This document shows positions 41,119 through 50,939 of a stretch of 64,000 bases of DNA, piece by piece. The position numbers were made by a program, and so were the translations under genes. The notes beneath the pieces are model-generated. The model searched no databases, was not told the origin of the DNA, and worked only from the letters and a program-made list of their open reading frames with translations. How positions within the stretch are numbered: position 1 is the first letter of the stretch; the number at the start of each line of letters is the position of its first letter. Source of the stretch: Nothophaeocryptopus gaeumannii (taxonomy: Eukaryota > Ascomycota > Dothideomycetes > Mycosphaerellales > Mycosphaerellaceae); contig JASISA010000042.1 of the NCBI GenBank assembly GCA_031771865.1, positions 675,501-739,500 on the forward strand, read 5' to 3'.

Positions 41119-41871
41119 GCTCTTCCTAGCCAGCAAAGTTGGCATGAATTCTTGGCCTCTAGCAACCCCAATATCAAGCTTCTAGACTGCGGTTGCGGCC
41201 CAGGAACGATCTCCGCCTCCCTGGCAACCTACATCCCTCAAGGCACCGTAACAGCCACAGATCTCTCTCCAAACGTCCTGACCCAAGCTCAAGACCACGC
41301 CGAATCTAAAGGTCTCACAGACATGACCTTCAAAGCAGCATCAATTTACGATCTCCCCTTTCCAGATAAATCAGTCGACGTTGTTCACGCCCAACAGGTC
41401 TTTTGCCACTTGGACTCCCCCCTCGAAGCGCTCGAATCCATGCTCCGCGTCTGCAAACCAGGCGGCGTAGTCGCAGTCCGAGAATGCGATATGCGGATGT
41501 GGTGTTTCCACCCGGGAAAACCCGGTATCGTCGAATTCCACAAAGTCCTAATGGCCGTGATGGGCGCTTTAGGCGGGACGAACACCATGGGTCCGCGCTT
41601 GGTTTCTCTCGCTATGCAAGCCGGAGTACCAAGGAGCCGCATGGAGGCGTCCATGGGGACTTGGTATCATAGTACGCGCGAGGAGAGAGAAGCGTGGGGT
41701 GGCACGATGCCGGCGCGGTCTAGGCATGGAGAGATGCGCAAGAAAGTCGAAAAGCTTGGCTGGAGCCTGGAGGATCTCGACCGGATGGCTGATGATTGGG
41801 ATCGTTGGATCGAGGCTGAGGATGGCATCTGTGGGTGCATGCACGGAGAGGTCATGATCACGAAGCCATGA
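41119..41871 (+). CDS. class I SAM methyltransferase, N-terminally truncated
   Basis: The frame is open from just after the TAA at 41116-41118 to TGA at 41871, about 250 codons. Motif I is NIKLLDCGCGPGTISASLAT, the acidic end of strand 2 is VTATDLSPNVL, the post-motif region is FPDKSVDVVHAQQVFCHLDS, and LRVCKPGGVVAVRE is the strand 5 region. This is a UbiE/COQ5-like (Methyltransf_11/25) protein. No in-frame ATG precedes motif I: the first codon of the conserved part is TTG at 41152, and the usual N-terminal 30-40 residues are missing. An unseen 5' exon is possible, but the alcohol dehydrogenase stub immediately upstream argues for a rearranged, possibly dead gene. Confidence 0.7.
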   Translation, partial: ALPSQQSWHEFLASSNPNIKLLDCGCGPGTISASLATYIPQGTVTATDLSPNVLTQAQDHAESKGLTDMTFKAASIYDLPFPDKSVDVVHAQQVFCHLDSPLEALESMLRVCKPGGVVAVRECDMRMWCFHPGKPGIVEFHKVLMAVMGALGGTNTMGPRLVSLAMQAGVPRSRMEASMGTWYHSTREEREAWGGTMPARSRHGEMRKKVEKLGWSLEDLDRMADDWDRWIEAEDGICGCMHGEVMITKP

Positions 41872-42066
41872 TGTTGCCAAACTGGCCAACGACAGCTCAT
41901 GAGGTCGCAACAATTGAATATACCACAGTGGACAGTATTGAAGTGATTCATGGTGTGTATTGTGATCGAGCTCTTGTTACACGACGAAAATACGCTAGAA
42001 AACATCTGTACATGCCAATGTCCTTCTTCCTGTTCCGTCTGACCCCTTGCCCATGTCCAGATATCT

Positions 42067-43318
42067 CTATCTTCGGAAAACACCGCCTGGCTGTTTCGGT
42101 TCAGGTGCCTTGGGAGGTGTGTAGGAGATCTTGCGTGTCTTGATTGTGGCCCACTTGTATCTGTCATACACCAGTCAGTATGATATCCCCACATGATAAG
42201 TGCTTCTGATTGAACGAACCTCTTGACCCAGACGGACATAACGAAAAGGACGGTTCCAATGGCCATGACCTTCCAGCCCATACGCTTGCGGTCGTCCATC
42301 TCGGGCTCGGCCGACCAGTTGAGGAACTCGACAACATCCTTGGCCATTTGCGAGGTGGTTGCTGGAGTGCCGTCCTCGTATTCGACAAGACCGTCGTAGA
42401 GGACACGAGCCATGGCAATACCGGTACCAGGGAAATAAGGGTTGAAGTTCAAGCCAGACTGCACAACAGCACCGGCCGGAGGGTCCTCAGGGTATCCAGT
42501 AAGCAGAGAGAAGATGTAATTGCAGCCACCGTGTCGCGCCTTGACGATCAAGCTGAGATCTGGTGGCAGAGCACCATTGTTTGCGGCGCGGCCAGCCTCG
42601 TCGTTCTTGTATGGGCTTGGCAGGTAGTCGGAAAGCTTTCCCGGTCGCTTCTCGATCTCGCCCTCGTCGTTTGGCTCGGTGTCGTACTCGTTCTCCTCAG
42701 CCAATGCCTTGGCCTCGTCGACCGTCATGAAGCTGCCCACAACCTTTCGGTAAGGGATACGGCTGAGCGAGTGGCACGAAGCGCAGACCTCTCGGTAAAC
42801 TTGGAAACCGCGGCGCAGAGCAGCGTGGTCGAAGGTCTTGACGAGCTTCTCGTGTTCCCAAGGGTATTGCGTCGCGTGCAGTCTGTTTGCCCCGTGTCAG
42901 TCCATTGCCCATCTCAACGCCACCTCCCTTCTTTATCGTCCCAGATCTTTCAAGGCTTACCCTTCTTCAGCTGGCGTCATGGCGTGTGCCGAACGGCCAA
43001 ATTGATAGTAGTACCATGCCACGGAGGCAAACCCAAGCGCGGTCGAGGAGGACAGGAGCGCGGTGTTTTTCCAGGACGAGCCGGCGGATTCGGAAGAGCT
43101 TGACGAGGAGGCATTGCGCTGCAACGGGGCTTCAGTCAGTACTCATATCTATTGGATCAGATCTGTGAGGCTCGTCGACGGGACTGATGCGATTTCGCAG
43201 GCATGCGAAGGGCCGCGGTGGGTGTAACGGCAGTTCAACGTACAATAGCAGATTTGCTGGCAGCACCCTTCCCGGCGCCGAATGCGCGGGAGGCGCGTAG
43301 TGCTGTCCGGCTCAGCAT
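42067..43318 (-). CDS. CYT1: cytochrome c1, heme protein of complex III
   Basis: Four exons from high to low: 43318-43244, 43118-42961, 42882-42220 and 42160-42067; 329 aa, the usual fungal length. Exon 1 encodes a mitochondrial presequence (MLSRTALRASRAFGAGKGAA). Exon 2 carries the second, hydrophobic sorting segment (NTALLSSSTALGFASVAWYY). The heme site is CASCH in REVCASCHSLSRIPYRKVVG. Conserved blocks follow: ALPPDLSLIVKARHGG, YNPYFPG-type NFNPYFPGTGIAMARVLYDG, the Met axial ligand region (GIAMA) and a C-terminal membrane anchor (MAIGTVLFVMSVWVKRYKWA). It transfers electrons from the Rieske protein to cytochrome c in the inner membrane. The last exon is only 94 bp. Confidence 0.97.
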
Positions 43319-43691
43319 TGTGTATGGTGACGGCCTCAGCGCTTGAGATCGTCTACACGATGGACGGCGAGGTTGTGCGCTGCGGAGTGGGGATGAGGTG
43401 AGTGAGTGCGGTTGTTGTCCCTGCTGCTGAACATTCGCAGCTTTCCTCTGCTGGCCCGTGCAGCCCTTCATAATCAGCCCTCTCATTGGCTCGACACGAT
43501 CGCGCCTGCCGCTGCCGGGAATGGCCGGGTACGTACTGTGCATATTGACATCAACCACTTCACGGAATGCATATATACACCAAATGCTCACGAAATGAAA
43601 CAATTCCTCAACCACGCAAGATGCCGAACAGCGAGGGCATTTGGTAAATGTAACAATCCATAAGCACGCATCTGTCCAACCGTCATTTCCA
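43319..43691. other. intergenic, tandem minus-strand genes
   Basis: Promoter of CYT1 and 3' flank of the disordered-protein gene. Nothing further is recognised. Confidence 0.5.
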
Positions 43692-45473
43692 TTACTGCTG
43701 ATACCGATGATGATCATCTGGATCCGCGTACCGATCAGCCTCGAACGCATCCCTCACGCCATCGTCTTGATGTCTGGCCAAGAGGCGACTTATCTCGTCC
43801 TGCCCATTAGCAACAGCTTCCTCTGCTGCATCCTCGTCCTGCTCCTCGTCTGCCCCCTCGCGTCTTCGCTTGCTCTCGGGATTCTCATCCCCATCGTCCT
43901 CATCAAGGCTTTCGAACCGACGCTTTAGCAAAGTGCCCAGGGTGGTGTCCTCCCCCTCGTCTTCTTGAGCAGGAGCTTCTTGACCTGGCTCAGCTTCCGG
44001 CTCAGCTTGTGTAGTCGGCTCCGCCGTGGGCAGCGGTCTCGAGCCAGGCCAGCTGGAGGCTGGAGGCGCCGGAGCTGAGGTGTTGAAAGTCTGCTGGTTC
44101 GCGCTAGCTGTCTTGGGAAGAGCCAGCCCGGGAAAGGCAGGAGCTCCAGTCACAGAAGCGGTGGTCCCTCTCACAGGAGCAATGCCTTGCTGAGCTGGTG
44201 GTGGTTCAAGCTCGCTCGGTTCTTGACCGACTTGAAAGCCGTCTCCGAACAGGGTATCGTCTACGTCGACATCTGCCTCAGTCGAAGGATTGGTGTCAAT
44301 CGCATCGCCCTCCCTTGACTGAGCATCAAGAGGATCCGGCTGTGCCGTGGACTCGACGACGGTGGTCTCCTGGGCTGGCTCCTGGGCTGGCTTCTCTGCA
44401 GGCGGACTGTACGCAGCATCAGGCGGCGCATTCGAGCTCTCAATCGGCGACTCCTGCATTGGCGAGTTGACAGAGTGCGCATAGTGACTGTTGGCTGAGG
44501 CGAGCGGCTGATCTTCCGGAGAAAAGATGTTCGTCAATGTATCGGTTTGTAGAATTGGGCGAGAGGGCTTATCTCTTGGCGATGTTTGGGCGGGAAGATC
44601 TGGAGACCACCCTCTGTCAGTGGATGTGAAACCAAGCTCAGATGCAAGATTCGTACCATTGGACGGACGAGCCCCGTTGACCGCTTGGTCAACAGCATCG
44701 ACATGCGAGTCTTGTTGAGCTTCCTTCTGCTCCTCTTCACCAAGAGCACCAGGACCGTTACCAAAGTCTGGCTGCTCGACTGCTTGCTGTCTAGATGAGC
44801 TGCCCTCATTTTCTGGTGGAGCTTGAGTCTCAGCATCAGCGCCCTGGCCAGCACTCTGGCCCGTACCATCGAGATCATGCTGATTGTCTCCCTCGTTGAA
44901 AGCACGGTCATCACCAATGTGGCTCTGTCCTGGCTGGCTCTCGTTCTGTCGACCCGCTTGCTCAGGAGTAATCGCGGTGTCTGCAGGGGCCAGAGATGGT
45001 GGAGCAAGGCCTGATGGAGGTGACCGCGATGTAGATGGAAGCGGTTCTCTTCCTACGGGACTGAATGAGACTCCATCTCCATAGAGTCGTGACGGGAAAG
45101 GCGCTTGACCCAGAGGATCCTCGGCTCTTTCCGAAAATTCTGCTTCGGCCATTGCAGGAGCTGCGGCTGGAGACAATGCTGGTGCTTCGGTTGCTGGTGC
45201 TGAAGTTTGCGGATCTTCTTGCTGTTGCTCTTGTGTAGGCGCGGCAGTTTGTGTAGCGGCTGCAGGCGCTGTTGCTCCGCCTCGCCCTGAAGCCGCAGCT
45301 CCTTTGCCACGTGAGGATTTTCCGCGACCTCCACGCTCGCGCCCACGTCCTCCTCGCGGGGCATTCGCATTGCGAATCATGGCGTCGGGGTCTCGTTGTT
45401 GCGCAAACATTGGAGAGATGAGAGCGCCGGTAGTCGCGGCATCTCGGCGTGCTTTTCGTGTTCGAGGAGCCAT
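43692..45473 (-). CDS. intrinsically disordered hypothetical protein
   Basis: A single exon of 593 aa, almost entirely Pro/Ala/Gln/Glu/Ser-rich. The N-terminus has an RG-rich basic block (PRGGRGRERGGRGKSSRGKG), which often binds RNA or nucleic acids. Near the C-terminus a short ordered-looking stretch (EDTTLGTLLKRRFESLDEDD) precedes an acidic tail with a basic cluster (PESKRRREGADEEQ). No domain is recognised. The first ATG is used. Length and a consistent bias across 590 codons support a real gene, probably nuclear; the function is unknown. Confidence 0.72.
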   Translation of the reverse strand: MAPRTRKARRDAATTGALISPMFAQQRDPDAMIRNANAPRGGRGRERGGRGKSSRGKGAAASGRGGATAPAAATQTAAPTQEQQQEDPQTSAPATEAPALSPAAAPAMAEAEFSERAEDPLGQAPFPSRLYGDGVSFSPVGREPLPSTSRSPPSGLAPPSLAPADTAITPEQAGRQNESQPGQSHIGDDRAFNEGDNQHDLDGTGQSAGQGADAETQAPPENEGSSSRQQAVEQPDFGNGPGALGEEEQKEAQQDSHVDAVDQAVNGARPSNGTNLASELGFTSTDRGWSPDLPAQTSPRDKPSRPILQTDTLTNIFSPEDQPLASANSHYAHSVNSPMQESPIESSNAPPDAAYSPPAEKPAQEPAQETTVVESTAQPDPLDAQSREGDAIDTNPSTEADVDVDDTLFGDGFQVGQEPSELEPPPAQQGIAPVRGTTASVTGAPAFPGLALPKTASANQQTFNTSAPAPPASSWPGSRPLPTAEPTTQAEPEAEPGQEAPAQEDEGEDTTLGTLLKRRFESLDEDDGDENPESKRRREGADEEQDEDAAEEAVANGQDEISRLLARHQDDGVRDAFEADRYADPDDHHRYQQ

Positions 45474-46217
45474 TTTCGTAAGTGAAGTGCTGGGGTGCTT
45501 AAAGATCTTGCTATGCTTCGTTGCGTGAAGATGGAAAGTGCGTCCTACTGGAAGCTAGGATGAACGAGCGCAAGGCATGATATGTTTTTGGTGAGAACGT
45601 AACCGCATCCGGACCACGTTGTGGATGACATCTCGCCACCACTAGTGGTATGCATTCGAGGCATTGTGACAGACATGCTGCTTTCGGTGTATGTTTGCTC
45701 GCGTTGCTTTCGGCAGGACGATCTAAGGGAGTGCTTTGTTGAAAGCGGCGTGACAGGGTGCAAGGAGAATGCAAACCCTGACAATGCATTGTGTAGCGCT
45801 GTAATGTATGTAGATTTTTGAGAAGGAAAAGTATCAGGATCTCTTACCTTACGTCCAATGCCAAACGTGAGGTATAACATCATTAGTACTCACAATGACT
45901 GCAGAACACCCACACGGAAGCTGGCCGTCTTGTTCTGAAGAGTATATGCTGTTGGGAATCGAGTGCAACATTCTGGCGTGGACACGTACTGTAATTCAGT
46001 TCGGCATTGCGCATTCCAGTGGCCGGTTCTGGAAGGGCTTGGAAGCATGAGTGGAATGTGGCCTCCAGTGCAGGCCTTGGCAGTCACCGGAGACCTATCA
46101 GTCTGGATGTGATCCAGTCATTTTCCGGTGTCGTGTCGTCTGATGTGATAGTCTGCCTGTTCTTTCAGCCTTTCATCTAACATCTTGCAATCTCGAGCGG
46201 TCCGCCCTCCCGTCCAG
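45474..46217. other. intergenic, 744 bp
   Basis: 5' flank of the disordered-protein gene and 3' flank of the aminopeptidase gene, both minus strand. Frames around 45545-45883 lack motifs. Confidence 0.5.
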
Positions 46218-48005
46218 TCAATCGACGAGGATCTTGCTCTCGAGCTCTCCGTAATGCTCAAAGAAGCCGTCGAACAGGTTGACGCCGTGCTCAGCATCAT
46301 ACGCGCCACCAGTCTCGCGAATCGAATGCATAGCCAATTGCGGGTTGCCAACATCGATGGTCCTCGCACCAAGCGCAGCACTCAGCATTGGGCCGATGGT
46401 GCTGCCGCATCGTGAATCGTTCCTGACCACAAACAATTGCAGCGGTACCCCGCCATCTTTGCTCTTTGCCTCCGGTAATTGCCATGATGCTGCCTTTGCC
46501 CGTCTAGCGCACTCTTGCAGAAGCACAATACCAGGTGAGTTTGTGGCATATCGGACGTTCGCGTTGATCTTGATGACGGTGCCCTCATTCATATGTGGTC
46601 GGTGCTCGGGCTCGTATTTGCCCCCGTAATTGGGGTTCACAGAGTGCGCCATGTCTGCGCTGATCAAGAAGCTGGTGGACAGTGTCTGCTCGTAGGCTGT
46701 GCTGTTGTCTGTAGACGCATCCCCGTTTACTTTGTCGTAGCTCTTCTCGCTGTCTTCTGCATGCGACGGTAGACACGACAGTCGACGAATGACAGACGGC
46801 AGCATGTTACTGTCAGCTCCCTGTGCCGACTGGGAGCCGACCTCCTCGTGATCGAAGCAGGCAATGAGGCGGATTGTCGGGTCGCCCTTGAGCGCTGAGG
46901 GGTCAGCCACAGATTGGATAAGCCCCTCGACAGCGCAGTAAGTCATCCCGAGATTGTCAAGCCGGGCGGAGTAGATGAATTCATCATTCAGGCCTCCAAT
47001 AGTAGAAGGCTGAGTGTCGTAAAGGACCAGCTCGAAATCCAGAACATCCTCGACCTTGGAGCCGGCTTCCTCTGCGATGAGCTCGATCAAGCGCGGGTGG
47101 TGTCTCTGTGTGGCAGTCTTCAAGGGTTCAAATCCAGCGTCCTTCTCTTTCTCCGCCTCCTCTTTCTTCGTCTGCTCTGCCGTCTTGCCTTGTCTGTTCA
47201 GCTCGGCCGTGACCAATCCCAGGACTGGGAAGAGCTGATTCTCCTTATTGAACTCGAACGGCTCATATCCGCCAAAGTGAACCGCAAGGTTTGGGATCCT
47301 GCAAACGGGTTTGGTGATCCGTACAAGCTTCTGCTCGACGACATTGTCCTTTCCTCTGACCATCACTCTGCCCGCCGCTCCGAGATCTCGATCGAACCAA
47401 GTGTGCCACATTCCACCACCGTATGTCTCGACGCCGACTTGCAGGAAGCCGTCTGCGGAGCGCTTCGATACGGGCTTTATGCGAAGGCAAGGTGAATCGG
47501 TATGGGCACCGACCATGGCGACCGGGTTACCAGGCTTCCATGATTGACCAATTGCGAAGGCCACAATGGTGCTGGCATTACGCGTGAGGTAGTATTTCCC
47601 GCCGGGCTGAAGAGTTGTGTTCCAGGAGTCTCGTTCCTACAAAGGCATACGAAGGTCAACAGAGTGTTCGGCGCCTAACTGGGGCATCGGGTCATTGATA
47701 CCTTGATGGCCTTGAATCCAGCTTTCTCGAGTCGAAGCTTCGCCGAACGCACCGCATGAAAAGCTAGAGAGCACCATCAGCCACCAGATCATAGCATCTT
47801 GCTGCCGTCACGCAACGTGATACATACGCGTTGGCGAGGCATTCAAGAAATCGACGAAGTCCGCCGGCCGACTAGAGGAAGCCTTGTTGGCCATGATGGA
47901 GAAGCTGCGAGGTGAGATAGCTCGATGTTGTCTGCAAGAGGCTCCGGATACAGCGGGTCCGCACGTGGTCCTGATGATGCTCGCAAGAAGAGCCGTGGGA
48001 TTCAT
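46218..48005 (-). CDS. aspartyl aminopeptidase (M18 metallopeptidase)
   Basis: Exons 48005-47828, 47763-47702 and 47636-46218; 552 aa. The splice joins restore FLNASPTPFHAVRSAKLRLE and FKAIKERDSWNTTLQPGGKY. Zinc-peptidase landmarks: GAHTDSPCLRIKP (His ligand and nearby Asp), the region LDNLGMTYCAVEGL with its metal-bridging Asp, the catalytic Glu pair in ACFDHEEVGSQSAQGADSNM, ISADMAHSVNPNYGGKYEPE and the late His in QLAMHSIRETGGAYD. It removes N-terminal Asp or Glu from peptides, usually cytosolic or vacuolar (DNPEP/Ape4). The first ATG adds a 37-residue Arg/Ser-rich, acid-free extension before a second Met (FSIMANKASSS), so two protein forms are possible. Confidence 0.93.
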
Positions 48006-48246
48006 GAACCTGTAAAGGTCACGAGCCGTATGTCGTGCATCCAGATACTGTAGAGAGCTCGATGGTAGCCTCAGTGGAACTAGTGATTTGGAGCGTCAAT
48101 GTTGATTGGATCATTAGCTAGGCCGGCCCGGTCCTATGACGGATTTGCCAAAACACATTCGCCTCGATCTCTGGACGCCATCGCGGTTCTCAACCTCACT
48201 TCACCTCCACCACTGCACCCTCAGCTCGCAATCTCTGCTGCAGGCC
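48006..48246. promoter_or_regulatory. short divergent promoter, aminopeptidase / DUF202
   Basis: About 240 bp separate the two start codons, so control sequences are probably shared. If the DUF202 gene instead starts at 48136, only 130 bp remain. Confidence 0.45.
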
Positions 48247-48684
48247 ATGTTTCGCCGCATAGCTTCCTTCCTTCGTCCGGACGAATTGAAGAACTCCGGC
48301 TCCGTGGCCCGCGATCTGCTCGCAGCCGAGCGTACATTCCTCGCGTGGGTCCGATCTGGGCTTGGGTTCATTGCACTCGGCGTAGCCCTTGAGAAAGTCG
48401 AAGCCTTCGCTGCCATATCGCCTACGCTCTTGCGCCTCGAGAACAGCCACACAAAGCTCGCTGCGGGGACTTTGGTTGGTCTAGGAAGCTTGACGGTCGC
48501 TCATGGCACAGAGAGATACTTCAGTACCATGACGAGCTTGCAAAGAGGCATGTTCAGACCCAACGTGGCCGGCATTGGTCTGATGGCTGCGACGAGCATA
48601 GGCGTTGCCTTCGCTGGAACTCTACTGGTGCTGGAGAATGAGGGTGGAAAGAAGGCGAGGGAAGAGAAAGGGACACAAACATAA
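48247..48684 (+). CDS. DUF202 small integral membrane protein
   Basis: A single exon; the ATG at 48247 gives 145 aa. An upstream in-frame ATG at 48136 adds 37 residues but no family similarity. Landmarks: LRPDELKNSGSVARDLLAAE, then RTFLAWVRSGLGFIALGVAL, which is the DUF202 signature of an acidic/Arg turn followed by the first helix. A second helix (LAAGTLVGLGSLTVAHGTE) and a third (IGLMAATSIGVAFAGTLLVL) follow. DUF202 proteins are relatives of the yeast Vtc1 type of small three-helix membrane protein; the function here is unknown. Confidence 0.85.
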   Translation: MFRRIASFLRPDELKNSGSVARDLLAAERTFLAWVRSGLGFIALGVALEKVEAFAAISPTLLRLENSHTKLAAGTLVGLGSLTVAHGTERYFSTMTSLQRGMFRPNVAGIGLMAATSIGVAFAGTLLVLENEGGKKAREEKGTQT

Positions 48685-48775
48685 ACGTTCTGGGTGCCTG
48701 CAAATTCTCTCCGTCTCGGATATCATCTGGTCACCAATCTACAGGTCGTGCATGATCACACATCTGGGCATCAAC

Positions 48776-49565
48776 TCAGCGAAGGCTTTCGAAGATGGCC
48801 CTAACATCGATCGTTGAGCTAACGGAGTCACCCGCTTCCGTTTCCATGCGCATTTTGAGCATACCCTCGCCGGTCGCTCTGCCCATCTGACCTGGCGTGC
48901 TGCCGTAGATCCTCTCGCCCATCAGTCGCAACTTCATTGGCATCTCGCTATCATTCCACTGCTCCTGAACATCATGTTTCTCCACTGCGTGTTGAAGCGA
49001 GAAATCGCCGTCCACGCCCTCTGCTCCGAAGCGAATGCACTCTCGCTCTTTCTCATCGGTCCACCAATCTGGCAGAAAACTTGCGGTCTTCTTCGCTTTC
49101 TTCAGCATATCGCGGAACGCTGGAACAGAGGTCCGCTCAGCGTTGTACTGAGCGCAGAGACGTCAGCGAGCAACTAGCACCGATTTGAATACCGGCTCTA
49201 CTCACGATTGTGCCGGCCATGTGGTGTGCTTCAAAGGAGTACATGTCTTCCTGGCGCATGCGAAGGATGTCAATGAGGATCTTGTAGACTTCCTTTTCGG
49301 GCCGCCCATGCAAGAAGGTGTTATTGTAGATGGCAGTGAATGGCTTGGTCAGATCGTTGTCTGCAGTGCTTCCTGATCCAGCATGATATCCTCCGGCGGC
49401 CAAGCGGCTGCAGTCTTTCTTATGCGTCTTCCAGTGCGCCTTCTGACACTCGCGGTTGCAGTACTTGATCGACCTGCATTTCGCACATTGCTTCAGCTCG
49501 CTTGGTGTGCCGTTGCAATGGGCACAAGTCTCGGTGAGAGGCTTGGGGTTTTGCTCCGATGGCAT
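48776..49565 (-). CDS. MYND zinc-finger protein
   Basis: Exons 49565-49206 and 49147-48776 (58-bp intron with GTGAGT donor, GCTGACGTC branch, CTCAG acceptor); 243 aa. The MYND finger spans residues about 14-52 with CAHC, CAKC, YCNREC, HWKTHKKDC, giving the full seven-Cys/one-His set. The remainder, FTAIYNNTFLHGRPEKEVYK through EAHHMAGTIYNAERTSVPAF, is a helical domain seen in fungal MYND proteins of unknown function. MYND fingers bind proline-rich partners; no enzymatic domain such as SET is present. Convergent with the DUF202 gene, 91 bp apart. Confidence 0.87.
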
Positions 49566-49912
49566 GATGGTGACTGCGAAAGTGAGCGTGGTCAGGAATC
49601 GTCAGGAAGGCGGTTGCAAGTGAGGGGCAGACTGTTCGGGTTATGCATCAAACGGCAGTGCAGGGATCAAGATTCATCGAAATATATACTTGACCGGCTT
49701 GTCGGATAGGCGGCAGAATCAATCAAAAGCTAGCACATGAAGTCGCAATAGCCATGAGGCATATAGTATGAGTGAGCTAATTGAACTCATGATCTCCGTC
49801 TTTCATAGCCCACATCATCAGGACGCAGCCTCGCTTGCTGATTTTCCACAGATTGCCAACACATACCATGCATCTTGCTTGCAGCTTGATATGCCCATTG
49901 CTTCCCAGCACT
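49566..49912. other. intergenic, tandem minus-strand genes
   Basis: Promoter of the MYND gene and 3' flank of MND1. Nothing else is recognised. Confidence 0.5.
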
Positions 49913-50684
49913 CTAGACAGTGTACAACAGCTCTTTGAGCGTATACTCCTCGGTGTCGAACTCATCGCCATAAACGCCCATCTGCAGTGGAGCGATCGCA
50001 TCCTTGCCACAGTTCTTCTCAATGTAACTCTCCATGATACCGATATCATCCGTAGCAGCCTCCGCCTCCTCAAACAGCCTCTTGCTCTCCACCTTCTTGC
50101 GCTCCAATTCGATCGGATCATTGTCACTGTACGCCGCCAACTCCTTCTGCAGACTCTGCAGATCAGCCTCCAAGACCGCCTTCTGGGCATTCAGCTCCTC
50201 GCGGGTCTCGCCACCACCATCGGCTATGTCCTCGTCTTCCTCCATCTGTGCAGCACGCTCGGCGAGCTTGTGGCGCAGGTCTTTGACAACGGTATCGATC
50301 TTCTCCTGTTCTTTCTGAGCGTTCTCGAGAGCGACGGTCTTGTCGTTCTTGGCTTGTGACGTGAAGCACCAGTACCAGTTGCCGGAGCCGATCTTCTCGC
50401 ATCGGATGAAGTTTTCGTCTTGGGCGGCTTGGATGTAATCTGGAGTGAGGTGAGCTACCTGAGCAATCCAGACAGTGGGGGTAACAGACCTTTGAGCTGC
50501 ATTGCGTTGATGGAGCAGGCAGATGGAACTTGCTTCTCGATCTCCTTCAGGTTCCAGACGGTGCGGGACTTCTGAAACCAGTGCACGAGACTAGCCATCT
50601 TCTGTGGGTTGCAGTTGATCTTTGGCGCCTAAATCACGCATCAGGGAAGATCTGGGAGTACGTGTGAGTGACACCGCTCACCAT
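49913..50684 (-). CDS. MND1: meiotic nuclear division protein 1 (Mnd1)
   Basis: Exon 1 is just the ATG (50684-50682). A 53-bp intron then leads to exon 2 (50628-50490), a 50-bp intron and exon 3 (50439-49913); 222 aa, the family length. The spliced protein begins M-APKINCNPQKMASLVHWFQ, then KSRTVWNLKEIEKQVPSACS and DYIQAAQDENFIRCEKIGSG with NWYWCF, the winged-helix domain of Mnd1. A long coiled coil follows (REELNAQKAVLEADLQSLQK and beyond) and a short C-terminal helix region (SYIEKNCGKDAIAPLQMGVY). With Hop2, Mnd1 stimulates Dmc1/Rad51 strand exchange in meiosis. The single-codon first exon is chosen because no in-frame ATG starts the conserved domain and the splice signals are perfect. Confidence 0.9.
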
Positions 50685-50939
50685 CTTAAGTTGCTGGAGG
50701 TGCGGTGGGGCGAATTCGTTGCGAGTATGTTGAGATCAATGAGTATATGCCTGGCTGATTGTGTGTGATAGATGGTGTATATGGCCACGTTGGTGTACAG
50801 GTACGAAGGGATTTGGAGGTGAGCTTCGGTCGTGAGCTCTGAGGTGAGGTCGTGAGAAGTTGCAGGGATGGTGGTTCGGTTTCGGCTTTCACATGAAAGC
50901 TCGAAAGGGAAGGCGCGATGGAAGTAGGCAGGCGCAACA

